A stretch of 64,000 nt of DNA from positions 17,843,424-17,907,423 of the forward strand of contig OX393555.1 in the NCBI GenBank assembly GCA_947650365.1, read 5' to 3'. Of this stretch, positions 38,401-50,400 are shown piece by piece. The stretch's first letter is position 1, and every line of letters starts with the position of its first letter. Made by a program: the position numbers and the translations under genes. Below the pieces are notes generated by a model, which was given only the letters and a program-made list of their open reading frames with translations, ran no database searches and was not told the DNA's origin. Source of the stretch: Chamaelirium japonicum (lineage: Eukaryota > Streptophyta > Magnoliopsida > Liliales > Melanthiaceae).

Positions 38401-41400
38401 GCCAGATCCAGTAGAAATTTGACCGATCAGATAACTTTCGTCGATCGGACATGTTTGTCCGATCGGTGAAAAATATCCGGTCAAGGTTCGAGTGATAGGC
38501 AAAAAACCTTGGTTTTTTGCGAGATCCAGTAGAAATTTGACCGATCAGATAACTTTCGCCGATCGGACATGTTTGTCCGATCGGTGAAAAATATCCGGTC
38601 AAGGTTCGAGTGATCGGCAAAAAACCTTGGTTTTTTGCCAGATCCAGTAGAAATTTGACCGATCAGATAACTTTCGCCGTTCGGACATGTTTGTCCGATC
38701 GGTAAAAAATATCCGGTCAAGGTTCGAATGATCGGCAAAAAACCTTGGTTTTTTGCCAGATCCAGTAGAAATTTGACCGATCAGATAACTTTCGCCGATC
38801 GGACATGTTTGTCCGATCGGTGAAAAATATCCGGTCAAGGTTTGAGTGATCGGCAAAAAACCTTGGTTTTTTGCCAGATCCAGTAGAAATTTGACCGATC
38901 AGATAACTTTCGCCGATCGGACATGTTTGTCCGATCGGTGAAAAATATCCGGTCAAGGTTCGAATGATCGGCAAAAAACCCTGGTTTTTTGCCAGATCCA
39001 GTAGAAATTTGACCGATCAGATAACTTTCGCCGATCGGACATGTTTGTCCGATCGGTGAAAAATATCCGGTCAAGGTTCGAGTGATCGGCAAAAAAACCT
39101 TGGTTTTTTGCCAGATCCAGTAGAAATTTGACCGATCAGATAACTTTCGCTGATCGGACATGTTTGTCCGATCGGTGAAGAAATATCCGGTCAAGGTAAA
39201 GTTCGAACCTGCCCTTCAGAGAAAGTTTGCTGCTTTGTTCTTCGATATTTTGGCAGAGTTTTGAACATTGATGGAGCTTGATTCTTCTTGTTTTGAATCC
39301 TTGATTGGCTTGATGGTTGCTTTGAACCGGCGGTCCGGTTTACCTAGACCGGTGGCTTGATTAGACCGTTGGTTCATGCGGACCGGTAGGTCCGACGTTT
39401 CGCCTGGTCGCGACTGTTCGCCTGGTTTTGCGCTTGCTACGGATGGATGCCACGTGTACCTACAAAAACACGCGATTTGATATGGTGAAGACACGTGTCT
39501 TCTCGATTTGCGCACCTGTTTTACCCTGGGTACAAAAAGCTTTCACCGGCTGTCATTTTGCCTCACGCTTCCAAAATTTTTCGAAGTCCAGACTCTTGCT
39601 CTCTTGATTTCTGCTCTCTGTTCTCTGCGCTTGTCTGATCGGTGAAATGGCTTCCTCGGGCAGTTCGAAGAAGTCCGGTACGACTCCCTCGAAGAGAAAG
39701 GGAAAGGAAATCGTCGAGGTCCAATCTCCTCCGAGGGGCCGTGGCAAAGGCAAGGCTGCTCTCGCTGAACTTGGCCAGCTTGGCAAAAGGCACCAAGGGG
39801 TTGGGTTTGCTTCGGCGCCATCAAGGCCAGAGTTCATCCCCAAGGTGAAGTTTGTTCTGGGCCCTCTCATGCCCCTGACAGAGGAGACGGAGTACATGTA
39901 TAATGTAGGTAGCGAGCTCACGGATACGAAGAGAAAGAAGTGGCAAGCATTGCTCTCTTTCTTCACAGAAGGGAAGGGGGCGCAGCCTTCGCTCCCCAGC
40001 ATTCAGACTGCATTCGGCATCGACAAGAAGACAGTCTTCACCAATTTTGCTAGCAAAGAGCAGGTCATGGGAACTATAGTGACCGTTGGCCAACTCAACT
40101 GCGGTCTACGTCTGCCTCTGCCACCCTTCGCTGCCAGATTGCTGAATACTTCTGGCCTTTGCCCGGGGCAGGTCACTGGGAACGCATGGCGAATCATTTA
40201 CGCCTTCTGCCGAGTGGAGTCAGATTTTCAAGAGGACTTGAGGGCCTGCTACTCCAGTATCCCGGTAGGAGAACCTGCCCGGATCGAGCTTGGATATTTC
40301 TTCTTTCACTATCGATGGAGCTACAGGAAGGACAGCCCTTTCTATAATTTGACTGGAATATCTCCACTGCGCCCACTCACCGATACAGTCCCTTCGGACA
40401 AATTGTATACTGACTGGCCAATCTCTGTCTCCGGCGCGTGGACATCCATGTCAGTGCCAGACACCCCCCGAGACAGCATACACGACGCAGTTAAGATGTA
40501 CAGCGCTGGAGGCATCTTCGCCTGGAGTTCTGAGAGGGCGGGAGCCATAGATAATTTGTTCCTCGAGCTGACCTGTGGAACCAGGTCGTGGAAACAGTTT
40601 TCTAACTGTCCTGTGAGATATGGCAAGGCCAATCTCCTCCACAGATCGAAGGACAGGTATGAGGACAACGAAGTCCTATACTCTGATTATGAAGAGGATC
40701 CCAGCTCGGGCAAGATCATCCGGAAGATTAGGGTCGAGAAGAAAATCTACAACGCGAGGCGCCGATTGCCCACTATGGATGAGAAGTTGGTTATCCAAAG
40801 AGGCCCCGCGAAGAAGAAGCGAAAAACACTCATCAAGCCTAAGGAAGATGAAGAAGAAGAAAAGAAGAAGAACGAAGAGGAAGAAGAAAGGAAGAAAAAT
40901 GAAGAAGAAGAAGAGACAGAAAATATCAGCCACGACATCAGTGGCAATGATGAAGACGAGGACGGGGACGGCGAGGATGATCCGTCTACTACCTCCTCCA
41001 ATGGGGATGGTGAGAATGAAAACGGGGGTGGTGAGGAAGAAATTCCTCCCACCCCCACTGGTGGTGCAACAGGGGAGGATTCGATTCCAATTCCCATTGA
41101 CGAGGTCAAAGCCCGTCAAATGGAAGAAGTGCTTGACATGGAAGGTGATGGCCCAAAAGCGGTTCCCACCTACAAGTTCGACGAATTGAAGAAGCCGATG
41201 CGCTTCAAGATAAAGCTGTCGAAGAGTGCTGGGGTTGGAAGCAACCCCACGCCTCTGAATCAAATCCCCCCCGACGCTCCTCGCATTGAGGGAGCAACAA
41301 TGAGTGGGGGTGTAGAGGTTGAGCAACCCCCTCCCCCCTCTCACTCTCTGCTCAACGAGGTGGAGGCCATGCTGGCCGGGCTTACCCAGCCAGGCGGGTC

Positions 41401-44400
41401 GCAAGAAGAGAGAGCCTCACCTCCCAGGAATGCTTCCCCCCCTGCTAATTTGGAGAGGGGAAGTCGAGTGGGGGATGGGGCTCCTCAACCTCAACCAGCG
41501 CCAACCCCGACTCAGGAGAAATCAACTCCTAAGAGTGGCTCTGATCGTCGGAAAGGCAAAGAGCCGAAGGTCGAAACATCAGGTAATTGAACTTAACTTG
41601 TTTTGAATGTCTTGTTTCTGAAGTTCGAAAATAATTTAACACTTTGATTCCCTTTTGATTGCAGGTGCGCCTGCTGGATTGACTCCGACAATAAAAAACT
41701 TGGGTGACGTTGATATCAACCGCCCCACTGCTGCGATCAGAAAACTCATCAACCTTCCGAGTGCCACTTTGGATGAAGCTTTTGATAGAATTAACCTGGT
41801 GGTAGGTGCATCTGCTTGATCGATCATTTGAATCGTATCTTTCTTCAGAATAATTCAACTCTTTTGTTCTTTTGCAGAATTCAGCACTTATGAATGTTGC
41901 AACCAAACTCTCCATGAGGGCGGGAGCAAAAGAAGCTGTAGATGAAATAAATCAGTTGACCGCGGAGAGAGATGAGCTAAGAGATCTCCTGACTTCGAAG
42001 AAAGCTTCTCTCAAAACCAAGATTAAGGAACTTCGGGAGGGAAAGCTGGAGATCAAAGGGCTGAAGGATCGATGTGAGGCACAGAGTCACGAACTCGAAT
42101 CTTTGAAGACTCGACTCTCAAAGGTTGAGGATGTGTCCTGTGGCCGTACTATCGAGATCCAAGAGCTGAAGCAACAACTTGCTACCCAGCACGCTGCCTT
42201 CGCTGCCAGAGAAGAGACTTCGAAGAAGGCACTGGAGCACGCGTTGTCTGAGTGCAAGGTTTACAAGGAGACAGCAGAGAAGGCGGCAGAAGCGCTCAGG
42301 ACTCATGTAGCTAGCGTCCGATCCTCCAAGGCATCAGTGGCGAGTAAAGCTCGTCCTGGATCTGAAGGGGAGAAGTCGCATGCGAAGAGTGTGGCCAAGC
42401 CCTGAGACTTTTCTTCTTCTTTGTTGTTGTACTTGTAAATTTTTGAAATGTAACAGCTCCTTGTATCTGACATATTTTGATGATAATAGAAGGCATCTTT
42501 TTTGTATTTGAAACTTGCACTTCTTTTGAGTTGAATGTCTTTGAATGTTGAGTTCTGGAATGCTATCTGACATGATTAAGTATTCATACATTTGAATGTA
42601 AATTGAATACGCGTATACTTGGATGTAAGGGGTTGAGTCGCTACTCAATCACCCAAACTTTGTAACTTTGAAAATTGAATTTGAATTCGAATAACATTTG
42701 AATGTAAGGGGTCGAGTCGCAACTCAGACTACCAAACCTGTTAGACGATATCGAATTGATTGAAATTGGATATTGAATTTCGAAGGTCAGTTTAACATTC
42801 GCTAGTAAGGGGTCGAGTCGCAACTCTAACACCCAAACATGTTAAGACCTGGTAACTTGAAAATGGTCAGTTTTTAACATTTGCTAGTAAGGGGTTGGGT
42901 CGCAACCCTAACACCCAAACTTGTTAAAAGACCTGGTAATTTGAATATGGATAACTTGTAATTGCTTCAGAACTTGGATTGAAAATCAGAACACTTGTAC
43001 ACTTGAACATTTGAAAGAGAGCTTTATTCTTCACAGAATATACATTATGGATAGAACAACTTGAGGTGTCTAGAATTCCAAGCTCGAGGCAATCTATCTC
43101 CTTCTGGTGTAATCAGTCTGTAAGAACCTTTGCCTCCAACTGACTCAATGATATATGGACCTTCCCAGTTGGGAGCAAGCTTTCCACTGCTGTGTTCTTT
43201 GGTATTGTAGAAAACTGCTCTGAGAACTAAACTACCCACTGGGAATTGTCTCTTGTGGACTTTCTTGTCATAGGCTCTTTTGATCTTCTGTTGATATTTG
43301 GCCACACGAAGTGATGCTAGATCTCGTAGTTCTTCAGAGAAGTCTAGATCATTGATCCGAAGTTCTTCATTGACTCCTTCTTCAACAGCTTTGGTCTTCA
43401 AAGTACTTGATATGTTTTCTGTTGGGAGTACTGCCTCTGATCCATATGTTAGGCGAAAAGGCGAGAACCCAGTTGATCTTCTCGGAGTTGTGCGATACCC
43501 CCAAAGAACTTCAGGTAGGACTTGCTCCCACAATCCTTTCTTATCATTGAGTTTCTTCTTGAGTATACCAAGAATAGCTCTGTTGGAGGCTTCTGCTTGG
43601 CCATTGCATTGAGGATATCTTGGAGTTGAATAGAATAGCTTGATACCATGGTTCAGACAGAACTCTCGAAACTTGTCGGAGTCAAACTGAGCTCCATTGT
43701 CTGCAACGAGAACTTGAGGTGTACCAAATCTTGAGAAGATGTTGTGCCGAATGAATTTGATCACTTCGTTATCAGTCTCTCGGAAGAGGGGCACAGCTTC
43801 AACCCATTTGGTGAAGTAATCTGTGGCCAGCAGTAGGTACTTCTTCTTGCTTGGAGTTGGAGGGAAAGGACCCAAGAAGTCTAAACCCCATTGATGGAAG
43901 GGCCAGGGACTTGATAATTGATGGAGTTCATCTGCAGGGAGATGAATAGCTCGAGCGTGCCGTTGACAAGGTTCGCACCTTTGAACGACTTGTTGAGCAT
44001 CCCTTGCCATTGTTGGCCAGTAGTACCCTTGTAGCTTCGTCTTGTCTTCAAGGGATCTTCCTCCCGAATGATTTCCACAAGCTCCGGAGTGGATATCAAT
44101 CAGGATTGCCTGTGCTTGTTCAGGACCAAGGCACTTGAGTAACATCCCGCTGTGAGATTTGAAATATAAATCTTCACCTTGTAAAGTGTAGCAAGGGAGC
44201 TTCCTTTGGAGCCTTCGGGCTTGATTTGGATCTTCTGGCATTTTGCCATGTTTGAAGAAGTCAAGAATTTGTCGTCTCCAATCTTCAAGCTGATCTCCAC
44301 CCCCAGATCCTTCTGTAGTGGTAAGAATCTGTTGATCGGGGATGGTTTTGGGCACTTCTTGATAATCAATTTGTATTTGCCTTCCTCCGAGTGAGTCTCC

Positions 44401-47400
44401 AAGAACTGAGGCAGCATTAGCTAAGGCATCTGCTTCTCGGTTCTCTGCTCTGGGGATTTGAATGAATTCAGCGCTAGTAAAACGTTGTTGAAGACGTCGT
44501 ACTAAGGCCAAGTAGAGTTGCATTCTTTCTTCTCGAGCTGTGTACTCTCCATTGATTTGCCTTATGATCAATTGGGAGTCGCTGTATATGATGATTCGAT
44601 CTACCCCCAGAGATTCTGCCATTTCGAGTCCGGAAATGAGTGCTTCATATTCAGCTTCGTTGTTGGTGGCATTAAACCCAAGGAGAGTGGCCTTCTGGAG
44701 ATGATCAAGTTCGGGGGATATTAAGACTATCCCAGTTCCCGAACCGATCGAACTTGATGCTCCATCAGTATATAGATTCCAAGGAGGAGTTGCAGCAATA
44801 ACTTCAAGACTTAGATCAATTTTCGTTGTAGGATTGATCGGAGGCTTATCCTCATCTTCCAAGCGCATATCGACATCTTCTTCCCAAGTGATGGGGTCTT
44901 CAACTGGAAAGTCAGCTAGAAAATCAGCAATTGCTTGACCTTTGATAGAAGTGCGAGATTCGAATTGAATCCCCAGAGCACTCATTTCGACCACCCATTT
45001 GGTCATTCGACCAGCTCGACCAGCTTTGTCAATGATATCTTTGAGTGAGTGTTCTGAAATGACAGTAATCTGGTGGGAGACGAAGTATGGTTGAAGACGA
45101 CGCGATGCAGTGAGCAAGGCCAATATGACCTTCTCAGTTTTTGAGTAGCGAGTCTCAGCCGGAAGAAGAGTGTGGCTGATGTAGTAGACTGGATGTTCGA
45201 TGCCTTCTCTTCTACTGACTAAGACCGCGCTGATTGCTTGATCGGTCACGGCAAGATAGAGCCACAAGTCTTCTTTTGGAAGTGGAGCAGTCAGGATAGG
45301 AGCTTGCACCAGATATTTCTTGATGCCTTGAAATGCCTCTTCACAGATTGGACTCCAGCCAGATGTATCCGCTTTTCGTAGTTTGTCGAAGAGTGGCTTG
45401 CACTTGTCTGAAGATTTTGAAATGAATCGATTGAGTGCTGCTAATCTTCCAGTGAGACGTTGAACTTCTTTTCGATTTGTAGGTGAAGGCATATCGATGA
45501 TGGCTCGAATTTGATCAGGATTGGCTTCAATACCTCTCCTGGTCACAAGATGACCCAGGAATTTGCCAGATTGAACTCCGAAGGCGCATTTGGCTGGATT
45601 GAGCTTCATTCGATACTTTCGAAGGACTTGGAAGGTTTCAGCCAGATCAGATAGATGTTTGCTCCGAACGGAACTCTTGGTGAGGAGATCATCGACATAG
45701 ACTTCGACGTTGCGACCGATCTGATCTTCGAACATTTTGGTGACTAGCCTTTGATAGGTGGAACCAGCATTTTTGAGGCCGAATGGCATGACATTGTAGC
45801 AATAAAGGCCTCGGCTAGTCACAAAACATGTCTTCTCTTGATCATCAGCGTGGAGTGGAATTTGATTGTATCCAGAATACCCATCCATGAAAGACAACAG
45901 CTCGTGGCCAGCAGTGGCGTCGACGAGTCTATCTATCCTTGGCATGGGAAAAGGATCTTTGGGGCAAGCCTTGTTGAGATTGGTAAAGTCGATGCAGACT
46001 CTGACTTTCCCATTCTTCTTTGGAACAGCCACTATGTTAGAGATCCAAGTTGGATACTCTACTTCTCGGATGAATCCGGCTGCGAGTAACTTGGTAATTT
46101 CTTCTTGAACAGCAACTTGTAGCTCTGGTCGAATGGTGCGAGGCTTTTGCTTGACGGGCTTCACCTCTTCTTTGATCGCAAGTCGGTGACAAGCGTCATC
46201 TGGATTGATCCCAGGCATGTCTTCGAAGCACCATGCGAAGACGTCGATATTGGACTGGAGGAAGGATACCATGTCTTGCGCTTCTGCGTCGCTAAGACCG
46301 GTACCAATAAATGTTTGTTGAGGGAGATCTCCGCTGCCTATGTTGATCGGGATGATTTCTTCAATTGAAGGTGATGCTTCCCATTCGATTGGTGGAGGTT
46401 TGGTCAGCGGAATCTCCTTTGATTGCTATTTGGAAGAGGGACCAGCTTCATCTCGTGGCCGCTTTGGAGGAGCAATATTGATCTTTCGATCTGTTTTAGC
46501 AGCAGCAGCTTCACAAGATCTTCCAGCTTGCTGATCGCCTCGAATGCAGACGATGCCTTCTCCAGTTGCAAACTTGAGTAGTTGATGGTAAGAGGAGGAG
46601 ATGGCATTGATCTGATGGAGGAATGGTCGCCCAAGAATGGCGTTGTAGCTAGACATTCCTTCGACGATCGCAAACCTCACCGAGACTCGAGTCTCTCGGC
46701 TGAGGTCGATGGTGAATCTGGATTCGCCCACTGTGATGCTTTGTTCACCATTGAAGCCGGTGATCACAGTGGGGACGACGTCGAGACTTTGATACTTATG
46801 TCCCAGACGTTTGAAACAGTCGGAGAACATAATGTCAATGGAGCTTCCAGTGTCTATGAGGATTCGATTGACGGTGCTTCCGTCGATGATGAGTTTCAAG
46901 ACCAGGGGGTCTCGATGGGGAGTGTGAACTCCTTGAAGATCGGTGTCATTGAAGACTATGGATGGCCAAGCCAGACCTTCGATGGGCTTCTCGATCCAGG
47001 TATCTTCTTTGTTTGCAGTAGATCGAACATGGAAGATGCGTCGAACCTGCCGATCGACTTCCTTTCCGGTCAAAGCTTGATTGTGCAAGGTTCCATGAAT
47101 GCCAAAGACATTGGCATTCACAGAAATTGGTTGCCGGTTGGAAGAGATTAGATGTATCCAACATACTTCTTTCCCCTTGGCAGAGGTTCGACGTTGATCG
47201 TGCCCGTTGTTGACGAATTCTTGAAGGTGGCCTTCTCGTAGTAAGTCTTCAAGATGGAATTTCAGCCGAAAACACCGATCGGTGGAATGGCCGTGACTTC
47301 GATGGAATTCACAGTAGACTGTTTTGTCTGCTGTGAATTTGGAATTTGGTTGAAGAGGATTGGGCCTCCGAAGATACTCGTCGTGTTGAATACGGTCGAG

Positions 47401-50400
47401 TATCTGCTCGACTGGCATGTTCCACTCGGTGAAAGTGGTCTTCGTTGGAGACCGACGCCCATCATTCTTTGATCTTTTGTTGGCCGGAGGGGCTGCTGCT
47501 TCAGTGTTGTGAGCCTTTGCAGCATATTTAGGTGCTTCTTTTTCAGCAGGCCTTCTCTTAGTTTCTCGCCCTTTTCGAGCGACTTGATCGTCTTCCACCT
47601 CAATCTCCCTCTGAATTCGATCGAACATAGCTCCCAGAGAAGGAGGGGGATTGCGGATGAAGTCGTTGTAGATGTGTAGATCAAAGCGGAGAGCGTTCTG
47701 GAAAGCCAACATGATGGCTTCATCATCCAGATGCCTTCCAGAGAGAGCAGCATGCTCGTTGCGAAACCTCCTCGTGAAGCTGCGGAGAGTCTCATCTGCA
47801 CCCATCCTTAGTCGATATAGAGAGTCGAGCTTCTTCTCGGGTTTCAGGTTGAGCTGGTAATGCTGCACAAAGAGGTTAGCCAAAACACCGAACTGGGTAA
47901 TGGACCCAGCTCGGAGATTGTGATACCAGTCGAGTGAAGGCTCGTCGAGACTTCCCGCGAAGGTGCGGCAGAGCACGTTGTTTTCCTCTTCGTGTGGCGT
48001 TAGAGCTTGCTTGAAGGCAAGTATATGGAGGCTTGGATCTCCTCGGACGCAGTTGAATTTGGGGAGGGTAGGAGTTCTCCATCCTCTTGGAAATGCTGAT
48101 TCGAAGAGGCTTCGATGAAGTGGCCCGGCAGAAGAGTAGCCATCCCTACGACCATGTCCTCGACCTAGAGGTGGGTCAAGAGGCAAGATCGCAAGGTCTT
48201 GCTCTGGCATTGAAGTGTTTGCTGGTCGAAGTCGGTGTCGAAGGTCCGATCCAAGTCCACGTTGGAGTGGAATGGAAGGGGAGACTCTACTCTTTGAAGG
48301 AGCGCCTTTCATTTGGTGCTTCCTTGGCAGGTTGAGCTTCGATGGTGCTCTTTTGTCGCAGTTACGACCAGATGAAGATTGGGAGGACTCGTCTTCAAGA
48401 CGATCCCAGACACTCTGCTTCCAAGGAGCAGCAGAGGGAGTTGGGTCGCGTCGAATCCTCTCGAGAGCATCAGTGCCCATTGACCTCCGTTGTTCGGAGT
48501 AAATTGAATGTCGAGGAGGATCAACCCTCCCACTTGCGGAGGGGATCGGAATAGCAATTCCAGCTTCGGAAGCTGCCTTCTTCAGAGCATCCCTCTCAGC
48601 AGTGAGGGTGGCGTTTTGTTTCGCCAATTGGAGTAGTTGGAAATCGATTGCAGAGATCTGGTAAGTCGATGGAGGATCTTCAGCAGGAGCAGGGACAGTC
48701 TGCCCAATTGATTGATGAGGATGAGGGGCGATCGGTCGATCGACTGATCTTCCGCTTCCTGAGTGAACCCCCATCTCGGGGACAGCAAGGGGCTGCCCGA
48801 AGTTGAGCCTTTGACTCATTGAACGAGTCTCAGGACGAGGTTGATGTTGAGTGTTACTTCCTTCTGGTTGACCCTGATGTTTGGTTCTCGCCATTCAGAG
48901 TGCGAAAGGTACAACGAGATTGCCGATGTCCGATCAGTTGTCTGATCAACCGAGGGGGCGAGGAAGTTTGGCTATTGATCTGGTAGTTGAAGTAAAGAGA
49001 GAACACAGCTTCTCGCTCGAATCCCACAGACGGCGCCAAACTGTGGGGGAAAATCTTCGTGCCGACCCGAAGACTCTCGCAGCACCAGTCAATTGAATGT
49101 TCGTGTTGACGTCGAAGATCGTTGGTCGATCTGTTGATCGACTGTTGATCGAAGTTGAAGCTTTTGATTTGTAAACAGAGAGATGCAATCAGAGAGAGTT
49201 TGACACGAGAAGTGATCTCGGAGTTCAGCCGAAGCCTACGTCTCCGTGCTATAGGGTGCAACCCGAATTCACTAACACTTATATTGAAGTGATCTCGACA
49301 GGCCGAGTATCACTGTAAACACTGATCTTTCTAAAAGAAGATCAAAGGGAGATGGTAGATCGGAAGTGTGAAATCCCAGAGCTCTGGTTCTGAAAGTCAG
49401 ATCTCAGAGTGGAAATCAGATTTGTGGATCTGGATCTCGATCCTTTTACATTCGAAGGCACTGCTATTTATAGGCATTCCGGGTGGCGAATGGCGGTTCC
49501 TACTGCAGTATCTGGGGATCCTCCAGGTAAAGTTGCGAGCCCTGCGGTTGTCTTCGGGGGCCCACCAGGCAAGGCCGATGGGTCCCGTTGTAGTCCTCGT
49601 GGGTCCACCAGGCAGGGCCGGTGGGTCCCGTGGTAGATTTATGCCAAAATTTGCACCCACAACTTCGAGCATACTCAGATGCAGACTGGGCTGGAGATCG
49701 GACTACACGCCGCTCCACCACTGGTTACTGTTTGTTTCTCGGCGACTCTTTGATATCCTGGCGCAGCAAGAAGCAGAAAGTGGTGTCTCTCTCTAGCACT
49801 GAGGCTGAGTACAGGGCCATGGCCTCCACGACTAAGGAGATAGTTCACCTTCAACGTCTCCTCAGTGATCTTGGTGTTGCTTTCTCCGAGCCTACTCCAC
49901 TTCACTGTGATAACCGGAGTGCTATTCAGATTGTTAGCAACCCGGTTTTTCATGAAAGGACAAAGCACATCGAGATTGACTGTCACTTCGTCCGACAGGA
50001 GTATGAGGCCATGACAATCTCACTACCTTTCATTCCCTCAGCAGAGCAGATCGCAGACTTCTTCACGAAGTCACATCCTACACCACGTTTTCGGTCTTTG
50101 ATTGCCAAACTCTTGGTGCATGATCCACCCTGAGTTTGAGAGGGGGTGTTAAGATGTATTAGTGTATATACATACACTCAGTGTATATATGACTCACATG
50201 TACTCACCTTATATTGGCCATTGGCCTAATGAGAGATTCATTCCTTTTCTCTCCCCAAACCCTAGCTCTCCTCTCTTTTCTCTCTCTCTCTCCCTTCCTC
50301 TAGGGTTTGTCACAGAGTCCACTTGGAATGCAGGGATATCGGCATCTCAATTGCCCACATTGCACATTCGAGCTTTTAACAATTTGACCAACCTGGACGA

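Larger units (their letters stand above)
36594..49661 (-). mobile_element. Ty3/gypsy retrotransposon, Tat-type, recent (13,068 bp)
   Basis: Two 620-bp LTRs (36594-37213 and 49042-49661) appear identical over their length, and a perfect ACTTC duplication flanks them (36589-36593, 49662-49666). gag-pol reads right to left, so the 5' LTR is on the right. After pol come an opposite-strand spliced ORF and a tandem array before the 3' LTR. RT-RNase H-integrase order shows Ty3/gypsy. The antisense ORF and repeat-rich 3' region point to the Tat lineage (Retand, Grande, RIRE2 relatives). All ORFs are open, so it may still be mobile. Confidence 0.95.
31930..50314 (+). mobile_element. Ty1/copia retrotransposon, interrupted by a gypsy element
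   Basis: LTRs lie at 31930-32104 and 50147-50314, with target duplication GAGTC at 31925-31929 and 50315-50319. Without the nested gypsy insertion the element is about 5.3 kb, the normal copia length. Domain order Gag, protease, integrase, RT, RNase H is that of copia. The LTRs differ at about four positions plus indels in the CT run. Frameshifts, a stop in RT and a changed protease active site show it is no longer autonomous. It sits in the B segment of the inverted duplication within the AAE intron. Confidence 0.95.

Noticed and set aside
37784..39194. Series of overlapping minus-strand ORFs with [18 protein letters not shown] repeats
   Set aside because: They follow from the 118-bp tandem array, which lacks stops in all minus frames; the period is not a multiple of three, so frames simply rotate.
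37330..39195. CRISPR-like array
   Set aside because: Repeats are contiguous without unique spacers, and the host is a plant genome.
40676..41404. 242-codon minus-strand ORF with Phe-rich stretch
   Set aside because: Antisense shadow of the Glu/Lys-rich part of the opposite-strand gypsy gene.
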